Below are positions 25,561-32,220 of a stretch of 45,252 nt of DNA, piece by piece (position 1 is the first letter of the stretch; every line of letters begins with the position of its first letter). The notes beneath the pieces were generated by a model, which saw nothing but the letters and a program-made list of their open reading frames with translations, searched no databases and was not told the DNA's origin. The position numbers and the translations under genes are program-made. This DNA comes from Candidatus Gottesmanbacteria bacterium (GTDB lineage Bacteria; Patescibacteriota; Microgenomatia; 2-02-FULL-39-11): the NCBI GenBank assembly GCA_016195685.1, contig JACPZE010000023.1, positions 1-45,252 of the forward strand. The letters run 5' to 3'.

Positions 25561-26499
25561 TTAAATAATCCTTTCTACAACTCTAAGTTTTGCTACCTTT
25601 GCTTTTGGATTATCCTGTTGCTCTTTTTTCTCCGCTTTTATCAAATTACTGTTTACACTTTTTAATTTTCCTTCATTTTGCATTTTCCTAAAAATTAATT
25701 TAGTTGTTCTGTCTTCCAGCGAATGATAACTTAAAACTCCAATTCTTCCTCCAATCGCAAGCAAATTAAATGCTTGTAACAAACCCTTTTGCAAATTTTC
25801 TATTTCATTATTTACTTCAATTCTCAGAGCCTGAAAAATTCTCGCCTTAGTGCTCTGGTAAATTTTGAATTTATGAAAATAATTTTTCTGTAAATAAATC
25901 CTATCTAGAACACTTTCAACAAGTTGCAAAAGATCTTTTGTTCGCAATATTTTCCCTTCTAAGGAACGGGTGCGAACAATAGCTTCAGCAACTGCCCTAG
26001 AATGGAGTTCTTCAGCATATTTTGTAAATATTTCATGTAACCTTTCTTTTGAATATTTGTTAATTATATCTCCCGCAGTTAGCTCACTCTTTTTATCCAT
26101 CCTCATATCCAATGGTTCATCTTCTTTATATGTGAATCCACGTCCTGATCCTTCCAACTGATATGAAGACATTCCTAAATCAAAAATTATTCCGGCTACT
26201 TTATCAAAATTAAATTTATCTGCTATTGATTTTAATTCGGCAAAATTTCCCAGCTCCAAATATAAATTTTCATTAATTTTGCACTTTGCACTATGCACTT
26301 TGCACTTTTCTTTAACATACTCAATTGCATCTTCATCCTGATCTATGCCTAAAACTATTCCACCCAGATTCAAAATCTCATCGGCATAACCTCCTCCACC
26401 AAGAGTTGCATCTATGTATTTCTTATTTTTTTCTATTCGTAAAGCTAAAATCACCTGGGGAAGGAGTACCGGTGTATGAAAGTTTGATGGTAAAATCAT
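25561..26499 (-). CDS. rsmH: 16S rRNA (cytosine-1402-N4)-methyltransferase RsmH (MraW)
   Basis: A 312-residue SAM-dependent methyltransferase acting on 16S rRNA. FHTPVLLPQVI begins the protein, then the SAM motif IDATLGGGGYADEIL, VLGIDQDEDAI, GIIFDLGMSSYQLEGSGRGF and LDMRMD, and the C-terminal RIFQALRIEVNNEIENL and LSYHSLEDR. The order is standard. Between motif II (DQDEDAI) and the next strand it has an extra run, KCKVHSAKCKINEN, encoded by a heptamer repeat at 26281-26308. It follows mraZ by 13 bp and precedes the ftsL-like gene by 1 bp. Confidence 0.96.
   Translation of the reverse strand: MILPSNFHTPVLLPQVILALRIEKNKKYIDATLGGGGYADEILNLGGIVLGIDQDEDAIEYVKEKCKVHSAKCKINENLYLELGNFAELKSIADKFNFDKVAGIIFDLGMSSYQLEGSGRGFTYKEDEPLDMRMDKKSELTAGDIINKYSKERLHEIFTKYAEELHSRAVAEAIVRTRSLEGKILRTKDLLQLVESVLDRIYLQKNYFHKFKIYQSTKARIFQALRIEVNNEIENLQKGLLQAFNLLAIGGRIGVLSYHSLEDRTTKLIFRKMQNEGKLKSVNSNLIKAEKKEQQDNPKAKVAKLRVVERII
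26281..26308. repeat. Heptamer tandem repeat inside rsmH
   Basis: Four adjacent 7-bp units on the plus strand: GCACTTT, GCACTAT, GCACTTT, GCACTTT. They lie in the rsmH coding sequence (minus strand) and encode most of KCKVHSAKCK, a stretch that ordinary RsmH proteins lack between SAM motif II and the following strand. The reading frame is kept. Confidence 0.85.
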
Positions 26500-26512
26500 A
26501 GGCAGTGTGATT

Positions 26513-26911
26513 TTACCTATCCCTCATACTACTTCGGTACTCCTCCCACAATTTTTTATTCCAAATTTCAAAATGATCACCCGCACCTATTACCACTAAC
26601 TCACTTGATATGCCGGCGAAATCCATCATGCTTTTAGGTATTATGCATCTTCCTTGTGAATCGAGTTCTATATTTATCGCTTCTGCATACATCTTTCTTC
26701 GTAAATCTCTTCCCTCTTTATCTGAAAAGAGCGGCCGGGATAATTCGGGTTTAGTCACTTCTTCCCACATCTTCTCGGTAAAACCGAAAATACATGTCTC
26801 AAATCCTATTGTTAAAATAAGCCGTGAACCTCCCAACTCTTCCCTAATCTTCTTAGGAAGAGCAATCCTACCCTTGTCCATCAAATTTGGTTCGAAGCTG
26901 CCTAAAAACAT
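26513..26911 (-). CDS. mraZ: Transcriptional regulator MraZ
   Basis: A 132-residue AbrB/MraZ-type DNA-binding protein, first gene of the dcw cluster and usually its own repressor. MFLGSFEPNLMDKGRIALPK starts the first SpoVT/AbrB-like half, and the second half has INIELDSQGRCIIPKSMMDF, giving the typical two copies of the DxxGRxxxP pattern. The ATG at 26911 is chosen because GGAGG lies 8 bp before it; a GTG at 26929 would include that ribosome site. Downstream genes follow with small gaps, so it probably heads a long transcript. Confidence 0.96.
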   Translation of the reverse strand: MFLGSFEPNLMDKGRIALPKKIREELGGSRLILTIGFETCIFGFTEKMWEEVTKPELSRPLFSDKEGRDLRRKMYAEAINIELDSQGRCIIPKSMMDFAGISSELVVIGAGDHFEIWNKKLWEEYRSSMRDR

Positions 26912-26975
26912 AGATTCGCCTCCGCTCACTACAAGAAATTTCTACACTTTTCACCATTTATATACATTTATAACC

Positions 26976-27004
26976 ATAATGCTACGAAAATAGCCTTCTG
27001 TCAA
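26976..27004 (-). promoter_or_regulatory. Candidate sigma-70-type promoter for the mraZ/dcw transcript
   Basis: On the minus strand a perfect TTGACA (27004-26999) is followed by a 17-bp spacer and CATTAT (26981-26976, 4 of 6). The predicted start is near 26969, giving an mRNA leader of about 58 nt with GGAGG before the mraZ ATG. A nearby TATAAA a few bases further on could also serve as the -10 but with longer spacing. Confidence 0.55.
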
Positions 27005-27046
27005 GGGGTGATAGGCGTGAAAATAGCACTAGGGGTAGCGTGAAAA
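27004..27046. promoter_or_regulatory. Two direct repeats upstream of mraZ (possible MraZ operator)
   Basis: On the plus strand AGGGGT-5 nt-GCGTGAAAA (27004-27023) and AGGGGT-1 nt-GCGTGAAAA (27031-27046) form two imperfect direct repeats; the GCGTGAAAA copies are 23 bp apart. A third GTGAAAA occurs on the opposite strand in the mraZ leader (26954-26948). MraZ is known to bind short tandem G-rich or AAAGTG-like repeats upstream of its own gene, so these are candidates for its sites. The first repeat touches the -35 element. The assignment is inference. Confidence 0.4.
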
Positions 27047-27069
27047 GTTAAAATTGGCTAGATATTAGA

Positions 27070-27537
27070 TTAAAGAGGATAGGTTTTTTGGAAAACTGAA
27101 GAATTACCACCTGACGAATTAAATTTTAAAGACAAGTTAATAGAATTTACTCCTACATCGTAAACGCATCTACCTCGACTGCATGTACCCAGATCTATAT
27201 CATTTCTAGAAATACTGCTTTGACCGTTTACGGTAATTTTACCCAAGACTCCTCTGGGTAATCCTGTACCTGTGGTATAAGTAAGTTCGTATTCAATTGT
27301 GTCGGTATCTTGTGGAATACCTGCAATTTTTATATCTACAATCTTATTATCATTTTTGGCAGTGAGATCAACTTTTATACTATCGGCCACTGTTGGCAAA
27401 ACCACTGTAGGAGTAGGAATCTCTTGTGGAGACTCTGTTTTGAATAATGATTTTATTTTTAAAACCCCCATCACTCCTATAATCGCTAATACTATTAATA
27501 TTACTGCTATAATTAGCACTTTTTTGTTTAGTTTCAT
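27070..27537 (-). CDS. Hypothetical membrane-anchored extracytoplasmic protein
   Basis: A 155-residue protein that I do not recognise. It has a basic start (MKLNKKV), one hydrophobic helix (about residues 7-26), a Pro/Thr-rich linker (TESPQEIPTPTVVLPT) and a C-terminal domain with alternating hydrophobic residues that suggests beta strands. Two cysteines (GTCSRGRCVYD) could form a disulfide outside the cell. No lipobox cysteine is present. It starts 10 bp after glyS, so it is probably co-transcribed with it and falls under the same T-box control. It ends 158 bp before mraZ. Confidence 0.7.
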   Translation of the reverse strand: MKLNKKVLIIAVILIVLAIIGVMGVLKIKSLFKTESPQEIPTPTVVLPTVADSIKVDLTAKNDNKIVDIKIAGIPQDTDTIEYELTYTTGTGLPRGVLGKITVNGQSSISRNDIDLGTCSRGRCVYDVGVNSINLSLKFNSSGGNSSVFQKTYPL

Positions 27538-27547
27538 ACTAATACGA

Positions 27548-28921
27548 TTATATTATATTGAGTTTCTGATTAAAATAATTATCTAATTTGTCTATAGCTA
27601 TTCTTTCCTGTATCGCGGTATCTCTATCTCTTACAGTCACTGTATCATCTTTTAACGTATCGTAGTCTATCGTTACACACCAAGGCGTACCTATCTCATC
27701 TTGAGCATAATATCTTTTCCCAATATTTCCCCTGCCATCAAATATGCAAGTAAACTGAGGCTTAATTTTTTTATAAACTGATTGTGCTTTTATCATTATA
27801 TCCTCTTTATTGGCAACAAGAGGAAAAATCGCCACTTTGTATGGGGCTAAATATGGTTTCAGTTTCAGTACCACTCTTTTTTCGTCTTCATAATATGAAG
27901 ACAGCAGTATTGCTAACAAAGTACGATCCACTCCCCATGTAGGCTCAATTACATGAGGAATATACGATTCTCCTGTTTCCTGATCGTGGAAACTCAAGTC
28001 CTGGCCAGAATACTTCTGGTGGCTTGTCAGATCATAATCTGTTCGATATGCCAAACCATAAAGTTCTTTTGTGCCAAAAGGATAATCAAACTCAAAATCA
28101 ATAGTCCTTTTTGAATAATGTGCCCTCTCCCTACCAGGAATTTCATGCTCATGGACTTTTTTGCCATCAATTCCTACCAGATCAAACCATCGCCACATTT
28201 CTTTTCTCCATTCTTCGAAATATTTCTGCCATTCCTCATCTTTCTTTGGAGATGAGATAAAATATTCTATTTCCATCTGCTCTAATTCACGAAGACGAAA
28301 CAGAAAATTACCAGTTGTAATCTCATTTCTGAAAGCCTTTCCAATTTGGGCTATACCAAATGGTAACTTTTTTGGAAAACTAGAAAGAATATTTTTGAAA
28401 TCAATAAACATACCTTGGGCTGTTTCGGGCCTAAGATATGCAACACTAGCAGAATCTTCAACAGGACCCAAATGGGTTTTAAGCATCATATTAAATTGCT
28501 TTACTTCTCCCCAAACATGTTTTCCATCTTTAGCTTTCGGACAAGTTAATTGTTCGATAAATGCAGACTTGGGATTTACATTACCAACACCCTGAACTTT
28601 AGAGTTGTGGAATTCATCAATAATATCTGGACGAAGTCTTGTATTGCAAAGTTTGCATTCTCTCAAAGGATCGGAAAAACCAGCTATATGTCCGGAAGCT
28701 TCCCAAACTTTCGGATTCATAATTATTGCAGCATCTAAACCCAATATATCATCTCGCCCATGAACAAAGGTTTTCCACCACAATTGCTTGAAATTGTTTT
28801 TCAGTTCAATTCCCAAAGGTCCAAAATCCCAAGAATTAGATAATCCTCCATAGATTTCAGATCCGGGATAAACAAAACCCCGTCTTTTGCAAAGTGAAAC
28901 TATTTTTTCCATCAAATCCAT
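27548..28921 (-). CDS. glyS: Glycyl-tRNA synthetase (alpha2 type)
   Basis: A class II aminoacyl-tRNA synthetase, 457 residues from ATG 28921 (a second ATG at 28912 gives MEKIVSLCKRRGF and is nearly as good). The GTG at 28936 lies inside the terminator hairpin and is rejected. Seen in order: YGGLSNSWDFGPLGIELK, the zinc-ligand-like CKLCNTRLRPD, YLRPETAQGMFIDF, KAFRNEI (motif 2), EPTWGVDRTLLAIL (motif 3) and a C-terminal anticodon-binding domain (APYKVAIFPLV). This is the single-chain type of archaea, eukaryotes and many bacteria, not the E. coli alpha2beta2 form. Its expression should be set by uncharged tRNA-Gly through the T-box immediately upstream. Confidence 0.96.
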   Translation of the reverse strand: MDLMEKIVSLCKRRGFVYPGSEIYGGLSNSWDFGPLGIELKNNFKQLWWKTFVHGRDDILGLDAAIIMNPKVWEASGHIAGFSDPLRECKLCNTRLRPDIIDEFHNSKVQGVGNVNPKSAFIEQLTCPKAKDGKHVWGEVKQFNMMLKTHLGPVEDSASVAYLRPETAQGMFIDFKNILSSFPKKLPFGIAQIGKAFRNEITTGNFLFRLRELEQMEIEYFISSPKKDEEWQKYFEEWRKEMWRWFDLVGIDGKKVHEHEIPGRERAHYSKRTIDFEFDYPFGTKELYGLAYRTDYDLTSHQKYSGQDLSFHDQETGESYIPHVIEPTWGVDRTLLAILLSSYYEDEKRVVLKLKPYLAPYKVAIFPLVANKEDIMIKAQSVYKKIKPQFTCIFDGRGNIGKRYYAQDEIGTPWCVTIDYDTLKDDTVTVRDRDTAIQERIAIDKLDNYFNQKLNII

Positions 28922-28957
28922 AAAAATAGGACTCACCCTTTCTTTAGGGACGAGTCC
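28922..28957 (-). terminator. Intrinsic terminator of the glyS T-box leader
   Basis: The minus-strand RNA forms GGACUC (28957-28952) with GAGUCC (28934-28929), extended inside by CCCU pairing with AGGG, around an A-rich loop, and followed by UAUUUUU. The CCCU of its 5' arm is also the 3' partner of the antiterminator, the normal mutually exclusive design. The 3' arm holds AAGGGUGAG, the only plausible Shine-Dalgarno sequence for the ATG at 28921. Confidence 0.85.
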
Positions 28958-29047
28958 TTACCCGCGGTTCCACCCTATTTCCCCATCTTCTAGACGGGAC
29001 TCTTTATTTTCTGGCTCCCCTATGCCATTAGGATCACAGCCTATTAT
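28922..29047 (-). ncRNA. T-box riboswitch (glycine), upstream of glyS
   Basis: The leader between recO and glyS holds the diagnostic T-box sequence AGGGTGGAACCGCGGG (28976-28961). Its TGGA bulge would pair with the tRNA acceptor end, and the A fits a U discriminator as in bacterial tRNA-Gly. Before it a 7-bp hairpin (CCCGTCT/AGATGGG) occupies the Stem III place. At the 5' end GGCU/AGCC (29041-29038 with 29016-29013) and CCUA/UAGG enclose the six-base loop AUGGCA (29028-29023). This loop contains GGC, a glycine codon, followed by a purine, as specifiers are. Canonical Stem I is far longer; here it is one short hairpin. A terminator hairpin follows. Glycine specificity comes from three independent signs: codon, discriminator match and gene. 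Confidence 0.88.
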
Positions 29048-29051
29048 GCTA

Positions 29052-29079
29052 ATTATATATTTGAATTAATCTTTGTCAA
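29052..29079 (-). promoter_or_regulatory. Consensus promoter for the glyS T-box transcript
   Basis: On the minus strand TTGACA (29079-29074), a 16-bp spacer and TATAAT (29057-29052) match the sigma-70 consensus at all twelve positions. The -35 and spacer lie in the last codons of recO, and the -10 overlaps its stop. Start of transcription is expected near 29047-29045, immediately before the specifier hairpin. Confidence 0.75.
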
Positions 29080-29616
29080 TAAACTGTCGCTTTTTAGATT
29101 CTTTTCCATCACTTCTGCAAGATACCCTTGCAGTTCAGACCTTTCTAATAATTTTCCCCTTACCAAGTAGCCTAGATCCCATAAAGTATGAAGAGTAAAT
29201 TCATCAATTATTTCCCTTATATTCTGATTTTCTGCTTTATTTAATTTTCTTAAAGTAATTAATAAAAAGTCGAATATATTTTTATGCTCTTGACGCTCCG
29301 CACACAATCTATCCAATATTTCTGCAATAGAATATGCAAAAGCGACCTTTTCCAAGTCCGTTCTCAAATTCATAAATGACTCTTTGGTATAGGCTTCAGT
29401 TAAGATATCTAGATTTCTTCCATTTGCCGCAAAAAAGGATGTGTGCGTAAATAATTCTAGGTGCGGAGCTTTCTTACTATGGATAGAGCGGATTCCTTTA
29501 GCTATAAGTACAATTTTCCCTAAATTCTTGGTGAATATCGTTAATAGTTTATCTTTTTCACCTATGTTGATACGTTTCAGTACTATTCCCTCGGCCTTAT
29601 AGGATCTGTAGATCAC
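29053..29616 (-). CDS. recO: DNA repair protein RecO (short form)
   Basis: A 187-residue RecO, the mediator that helps load RecA in the RecFOR pathway. The N-terminal OB fold is clear: YKAEGIVLKRINIGEKDKLL, TIFTKNLGKIVLIAKGIRS, then LELFTHTSFF. The helical C-terminal part follows (VAFAYSIAEILDRL, FDFLLITLRKL). Typical RecO is 230-250 residues; the shorter tail here lacks the cysteine cluster found in some members. The start is GTG 29616, overlapping the upstream stop as GTGA. Its 3' end carries the promoter of the glyS transcript. Confidence 0.9.
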   Translation of the reverse strand: MIYRSYKAEGIVLKRINIGEKDKLLTIFTKNLGKIVLIAKGIRSIHSKKAPHLELFTHTSFFAANGRNLDILTEAYTKESFMNLRTDLEKVAFAYSIAEILDRLCAERQEHKNIFDFLLITLRKLNKAENQNIREIIDEFTLHTLWDLGYLVRGKLLERSELQGYLAEVMEKNLKSDSLLTKINSNI

Positions 29617-31547
29617 ATCTTAAAGGTTACTTTTTTATCGGTTAATAGTTTAAATTGGTCCACCTGTTTACTCCCTAAATAAACACTATATTCATCTTCA
29701 TCTGTCCCTGGCTGTTTTTGTACTATTAAGTTATATATACCATTCTCAGCTTTTTTAAAGGGTAGTTTATAGGATATTTTCACCTCAGAAGCTCCTTGGG
29801 GTTTCACTGTAAGAAACCCCTCAAAAACTGTTTTCCCAAGTTCATCATAAGTTACTGTATCTTTCTCAGATCCTTTAAATTCCATAAGAGCTGAACCCTT
29901 CGGCACATATACTCGCAACCAATTTCTCAAAATACCATTCAGACAAAGTTGACCAGCTTCTAAATTGCAATTACTCGGAGGAGCGGGGTTTTTATAGGTA
30001 ATAGTCAAAGTTTTTTTTATACTCCCATCACCGTCTACATTTATTTCCTGTTTAACGTATGGTCTTACGAACAAATTAGACTTAGCGCCGGCAAAGTTGA
30101 CATTACTTATATAAAGATAGTCTCCTTCCGTTGGTGACAGTCTACCTGCAAAATTTAATGCCTCTATTCCTTTCTGCGCGTCTTCATCATGGAAATAAAA
30201 GAGCGCGTGTTTTTGTTTAGCCTCATCTAAAAACATTTGGAATAACTTACCCCAATATTTAGATGGTGAAACACCTAAGGAACGCTGCAGAATCTGATAA
30301 AGTAAAGCACTGATTATATCCTTTCGCTCTTCCCTTACATAGGCTACAGGCTTAGTTGAATAATCTTCAAGTTCATAGATTGCTTTGGGACAATCACAAC
30401 GTTTGTCATTTTCGGCCGAGAAAGTCCTACCGTAGATATTGAAATCTCCCAATACTTTTATGGCACTTACCAAAACATGCGTATCTACGGCAATTATACC
30501 GTCATATTTTGGAAAATCAGGCACTAGCTCTGCAAGTTTACTTTCAAATTCCTTCATAGAAACTATATAATCCGGGGATAAGTTACTATCTCGAAGTTCG
30601 TATGTGTACACATTCTGATGATATTTAAGTATTGGGTCAGGTGCTGGTAATTTTTTCTTTTTTGATTCATCAAGTTTGTAAATATCTTCTGCTTTGATAA
30701 CCTGCATTTTTCCATGATCTACTTTAAATACTCCATAAGCAGTAATGAAACCACCTGTCGCACGTAATTCCGCATCATTTTGGAAAAGAACCAAATACAT
30801 TTTCGGCTCTTTGTTTCCGAGAAGTTGGGGAATTTTGGCAAGAAGAGGTTGAGCCTCTACAAAAAGTTGAGCAGTATCGGTAAAGATATTTTTAGCGCTT
30901 TGTAATCTACTTTTAATTGTCATCGATCCTATTTTTTCCGGATATCGCTGCGGATCAATTTCAGATAGTTCTTTACCGGCGATTTCTATTTTCTGGGAAA
31001 TTTCTGAAAGTTTTGGGGTAACTTTATCCAAAGTCTCAACTGCCATTTTTATTCTATCGTCAGCGCTACCAGCTACAAAAGTAGACTTTCCTTTGAGTCC
31101 TAATAGATCTGCATATGGAATAAGGGTGTCAACGGTTATTTGTGCCGCCTCAACCCCAGCAATACCAGCATTCACCATATGTTGACTGTCTGATTCATAA
31201 TTTCCGACAAAAGGAATATATTTAAGCAACGTTAATCTATTAATATTATTTTTGAGAATATCAAGATTATCTTTGAGTTCTTTGAGTTTATTTAATGAGG
31301 AATCAAGATCTTGATTTTTTAAAAATGTTCCTGCTTCTTTTGCCACTCTCACGGTTTTTTGTGCGGAATTATAAATATCTTTTGCAGGTAAAATTATGAG
31401 TAAAATAAAAACTAATAAGAGCACCAAGACTGCTACAATCACACCTCCAAAGGCTTTCGATATATTTTGAAACTTCTGAGAATGTTGAGGAAGTTTCATT
31501 TCCGGCGAAACTTGTTCCAGTTCTATCTTCTTAAAACCATCTATCAT
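29613..31547 (-). CDS. DUF4012 family membrane-anchored protein
   Basis: A 644-residue protein with a cytoplasmic start of about 30 residues, one membrane helix (about 34-54), a heptad-rich helical region (LNKLKELKDNLDILKNNINR) and a large extracellular part. The conserved core of DUF4012 is seen in LVLFQNDAELRATGGFI and DGIIAVDTHVLVSAIKVLG, with a C-terminal beta-rich region (ITYKNPAPPSNCNL, VKISYKLPF). The function of this family is not known; it is common beside surface-polysaccharide genes. Here it follows the priming sugar transferase by 2 bp, so a part in glycan attachment or display is possible but unproven. Confidence 0.85.
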   Translation of the reverse strand: MIDGFKKIELEQVSPEMKLPQHSQKFQNISKAFGGVIVAVLVLLLVFILLIILPAKDIYNSAQKTVRVAKEAGTFLKNQDLDSSLNKLKELKDNLDILKNNINRLTLLKYIPFVGNYESDSQHMVNAGIAGVEAAQITVDTLIPYADLLGLKGKSTFVAGSADDRIKMAVETLDKVTPKLSEISQKIEIAGKELSEIDPQRYPEKIGSMTIKSRLQSAKNIFTDTAQLFVEAQPLLAKIPQLLGNKEPKMYLVLFQNDAELRATGGFITAYGVFKVDHGKMQVIKAEDIYKLDESKKKKLPAPDPILKYHQNVYTYELRDSNLSPDYIVSMKEFESKLAELVPDFPKYDGIIAVDTHVLVSAIKVLGDFNIYGRTFSAENDKRCDCPKAIYELEDYSTKPVAYVREERKDIISALLYQILQRSLGVSPSKYWGKLFQMFLDEAKQKHALFYFHDEDAQKGIEALNFAGRLSPTEGDYLYISNVNFAGAKSNLFVRPYVKQEINVDGDGSIKKTLTITYKNPAPPSNCNLEAGQLCLNGILRNWLRVYVPKGSALMEFKGSEKDTVTYDELGKTVFEGFLTVKPQGASEVKISYKLPFKKAENGIYNLIVQKQPGTDEDEYSVYLGSKQVDQFKLLTDKKVTFKM

Positions 31548-31549
31548 TT

Positions 31550-32209
31550 TTATACTGCTCCCTTACCACTAATCATAGCCCAAGGAGTTTTTATCAAGAT
31601 TTTTATATCATACCATAAAGATCGGCTGTTTACATATTGTGCATCCATAGCTATGCGTTTATCAAAATTGACTTCCGATCTGCCGGAAACTTGCCAATAA
31701 CCTGTAATACCAGGTTTAATAGATAATACTTTTTTTACTAAATTTCTAGTATTAGGATACTTTCTTTGTTGATTAACAAGTTCATCCGGGTAATAAGCTC
31801 TAGGTCCGATTAAACTCATATCCCCAAATAAAACATTTATAAGTTGGGGTAATTCATCTAAAGAATGTTTCCTCATGAATTTACCTAAAACCGTAACTCT
31901 AGGATCATCTATCAGTTTATAACTATTTTTCTTATATTGTTCATACAAAGACTTGAGTTTTGGATCCTTGCGTAAAAGAGTATGAGCATTCTCTACCATC
32001 GAACGGAATTTATACATTTTGAAAAGTTTACCTTTCTTTCCAACTCTTTCTGGGGTATCAGCAAAAACTGGTCCAGCAGAATCTAATTTAATAGAAACTG
32101 CTATAACTATAAAAATCGGGCAGAAAATCATCAGTAAAATAAAGGATCCAAATATGTCAATTATTCTTTTTAAAAGCAAATCGTAATAGTTTCCGAAAAA
32201 AATATTCAT
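31550..32209 (-). CDS. Polyprenyl-phosphate sugar-1-phosphate transferase (priming transferase)
   Basis: A 219-residue bacterial sugar transferase of the WbaP/PglC catalytic-domain family, which starts a glycan by moving a sugar-1-phosphate onto undecaprenyl phosphate. One N-terminal membrane segment (about residues 14-37) is followed by KMYKFRSMVENA, HSLDELPQLINVLFGDMSLI with the catalytic Asp-Glu pair, GPRAYYPDE and KPGITGYWQVSGR. It has only the catalytic domain, without the extra membrane part of full WbaP. The sugar is not deducible. It begins 11 bp after manC. Confidence 0.94.
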   Translation of the reverse strand: MNIFFGNYYDLLLKRIIDIFGSFILLMIFCPIFIVIAVSIKLDSAGPVFADTPERVGKKGKLFKMYKFRSMVENAHTLLRKDPKLKSLYEQYKKNSYKLIDDPRVTVLGKFMRKHSLDELPQLINVLFGDMSLIGPRAYYPDELVNQQRKYPNTRNLVKKVLSIKPGITGYWQVSGRSEVNFDKRIAMDAQYVNSRSLWYDIKILIKTPWAMISGKGAV

Positions 32210-32220
32210 AGATTAATTTG

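Noticed and set aside
26281-26308. Short repeats as a CRISPR array
   Set aside because: Units are 7 bp, adjacent, without spacers, and lie inside rsmH; no cas genes are present.
28922-28936. GTG at 28936 as glyS start
   Set aside because: It lies within the 3' arm of the T-box terminator, and the added residues MSPIF have no counterpart in the family.
29053-29616. RecO as a truncated, non-functional gene
   Set aside because: The OB fold and helical part are well kept, and the stop is shared with a well-placed promoter; a short lineage form explains it better.
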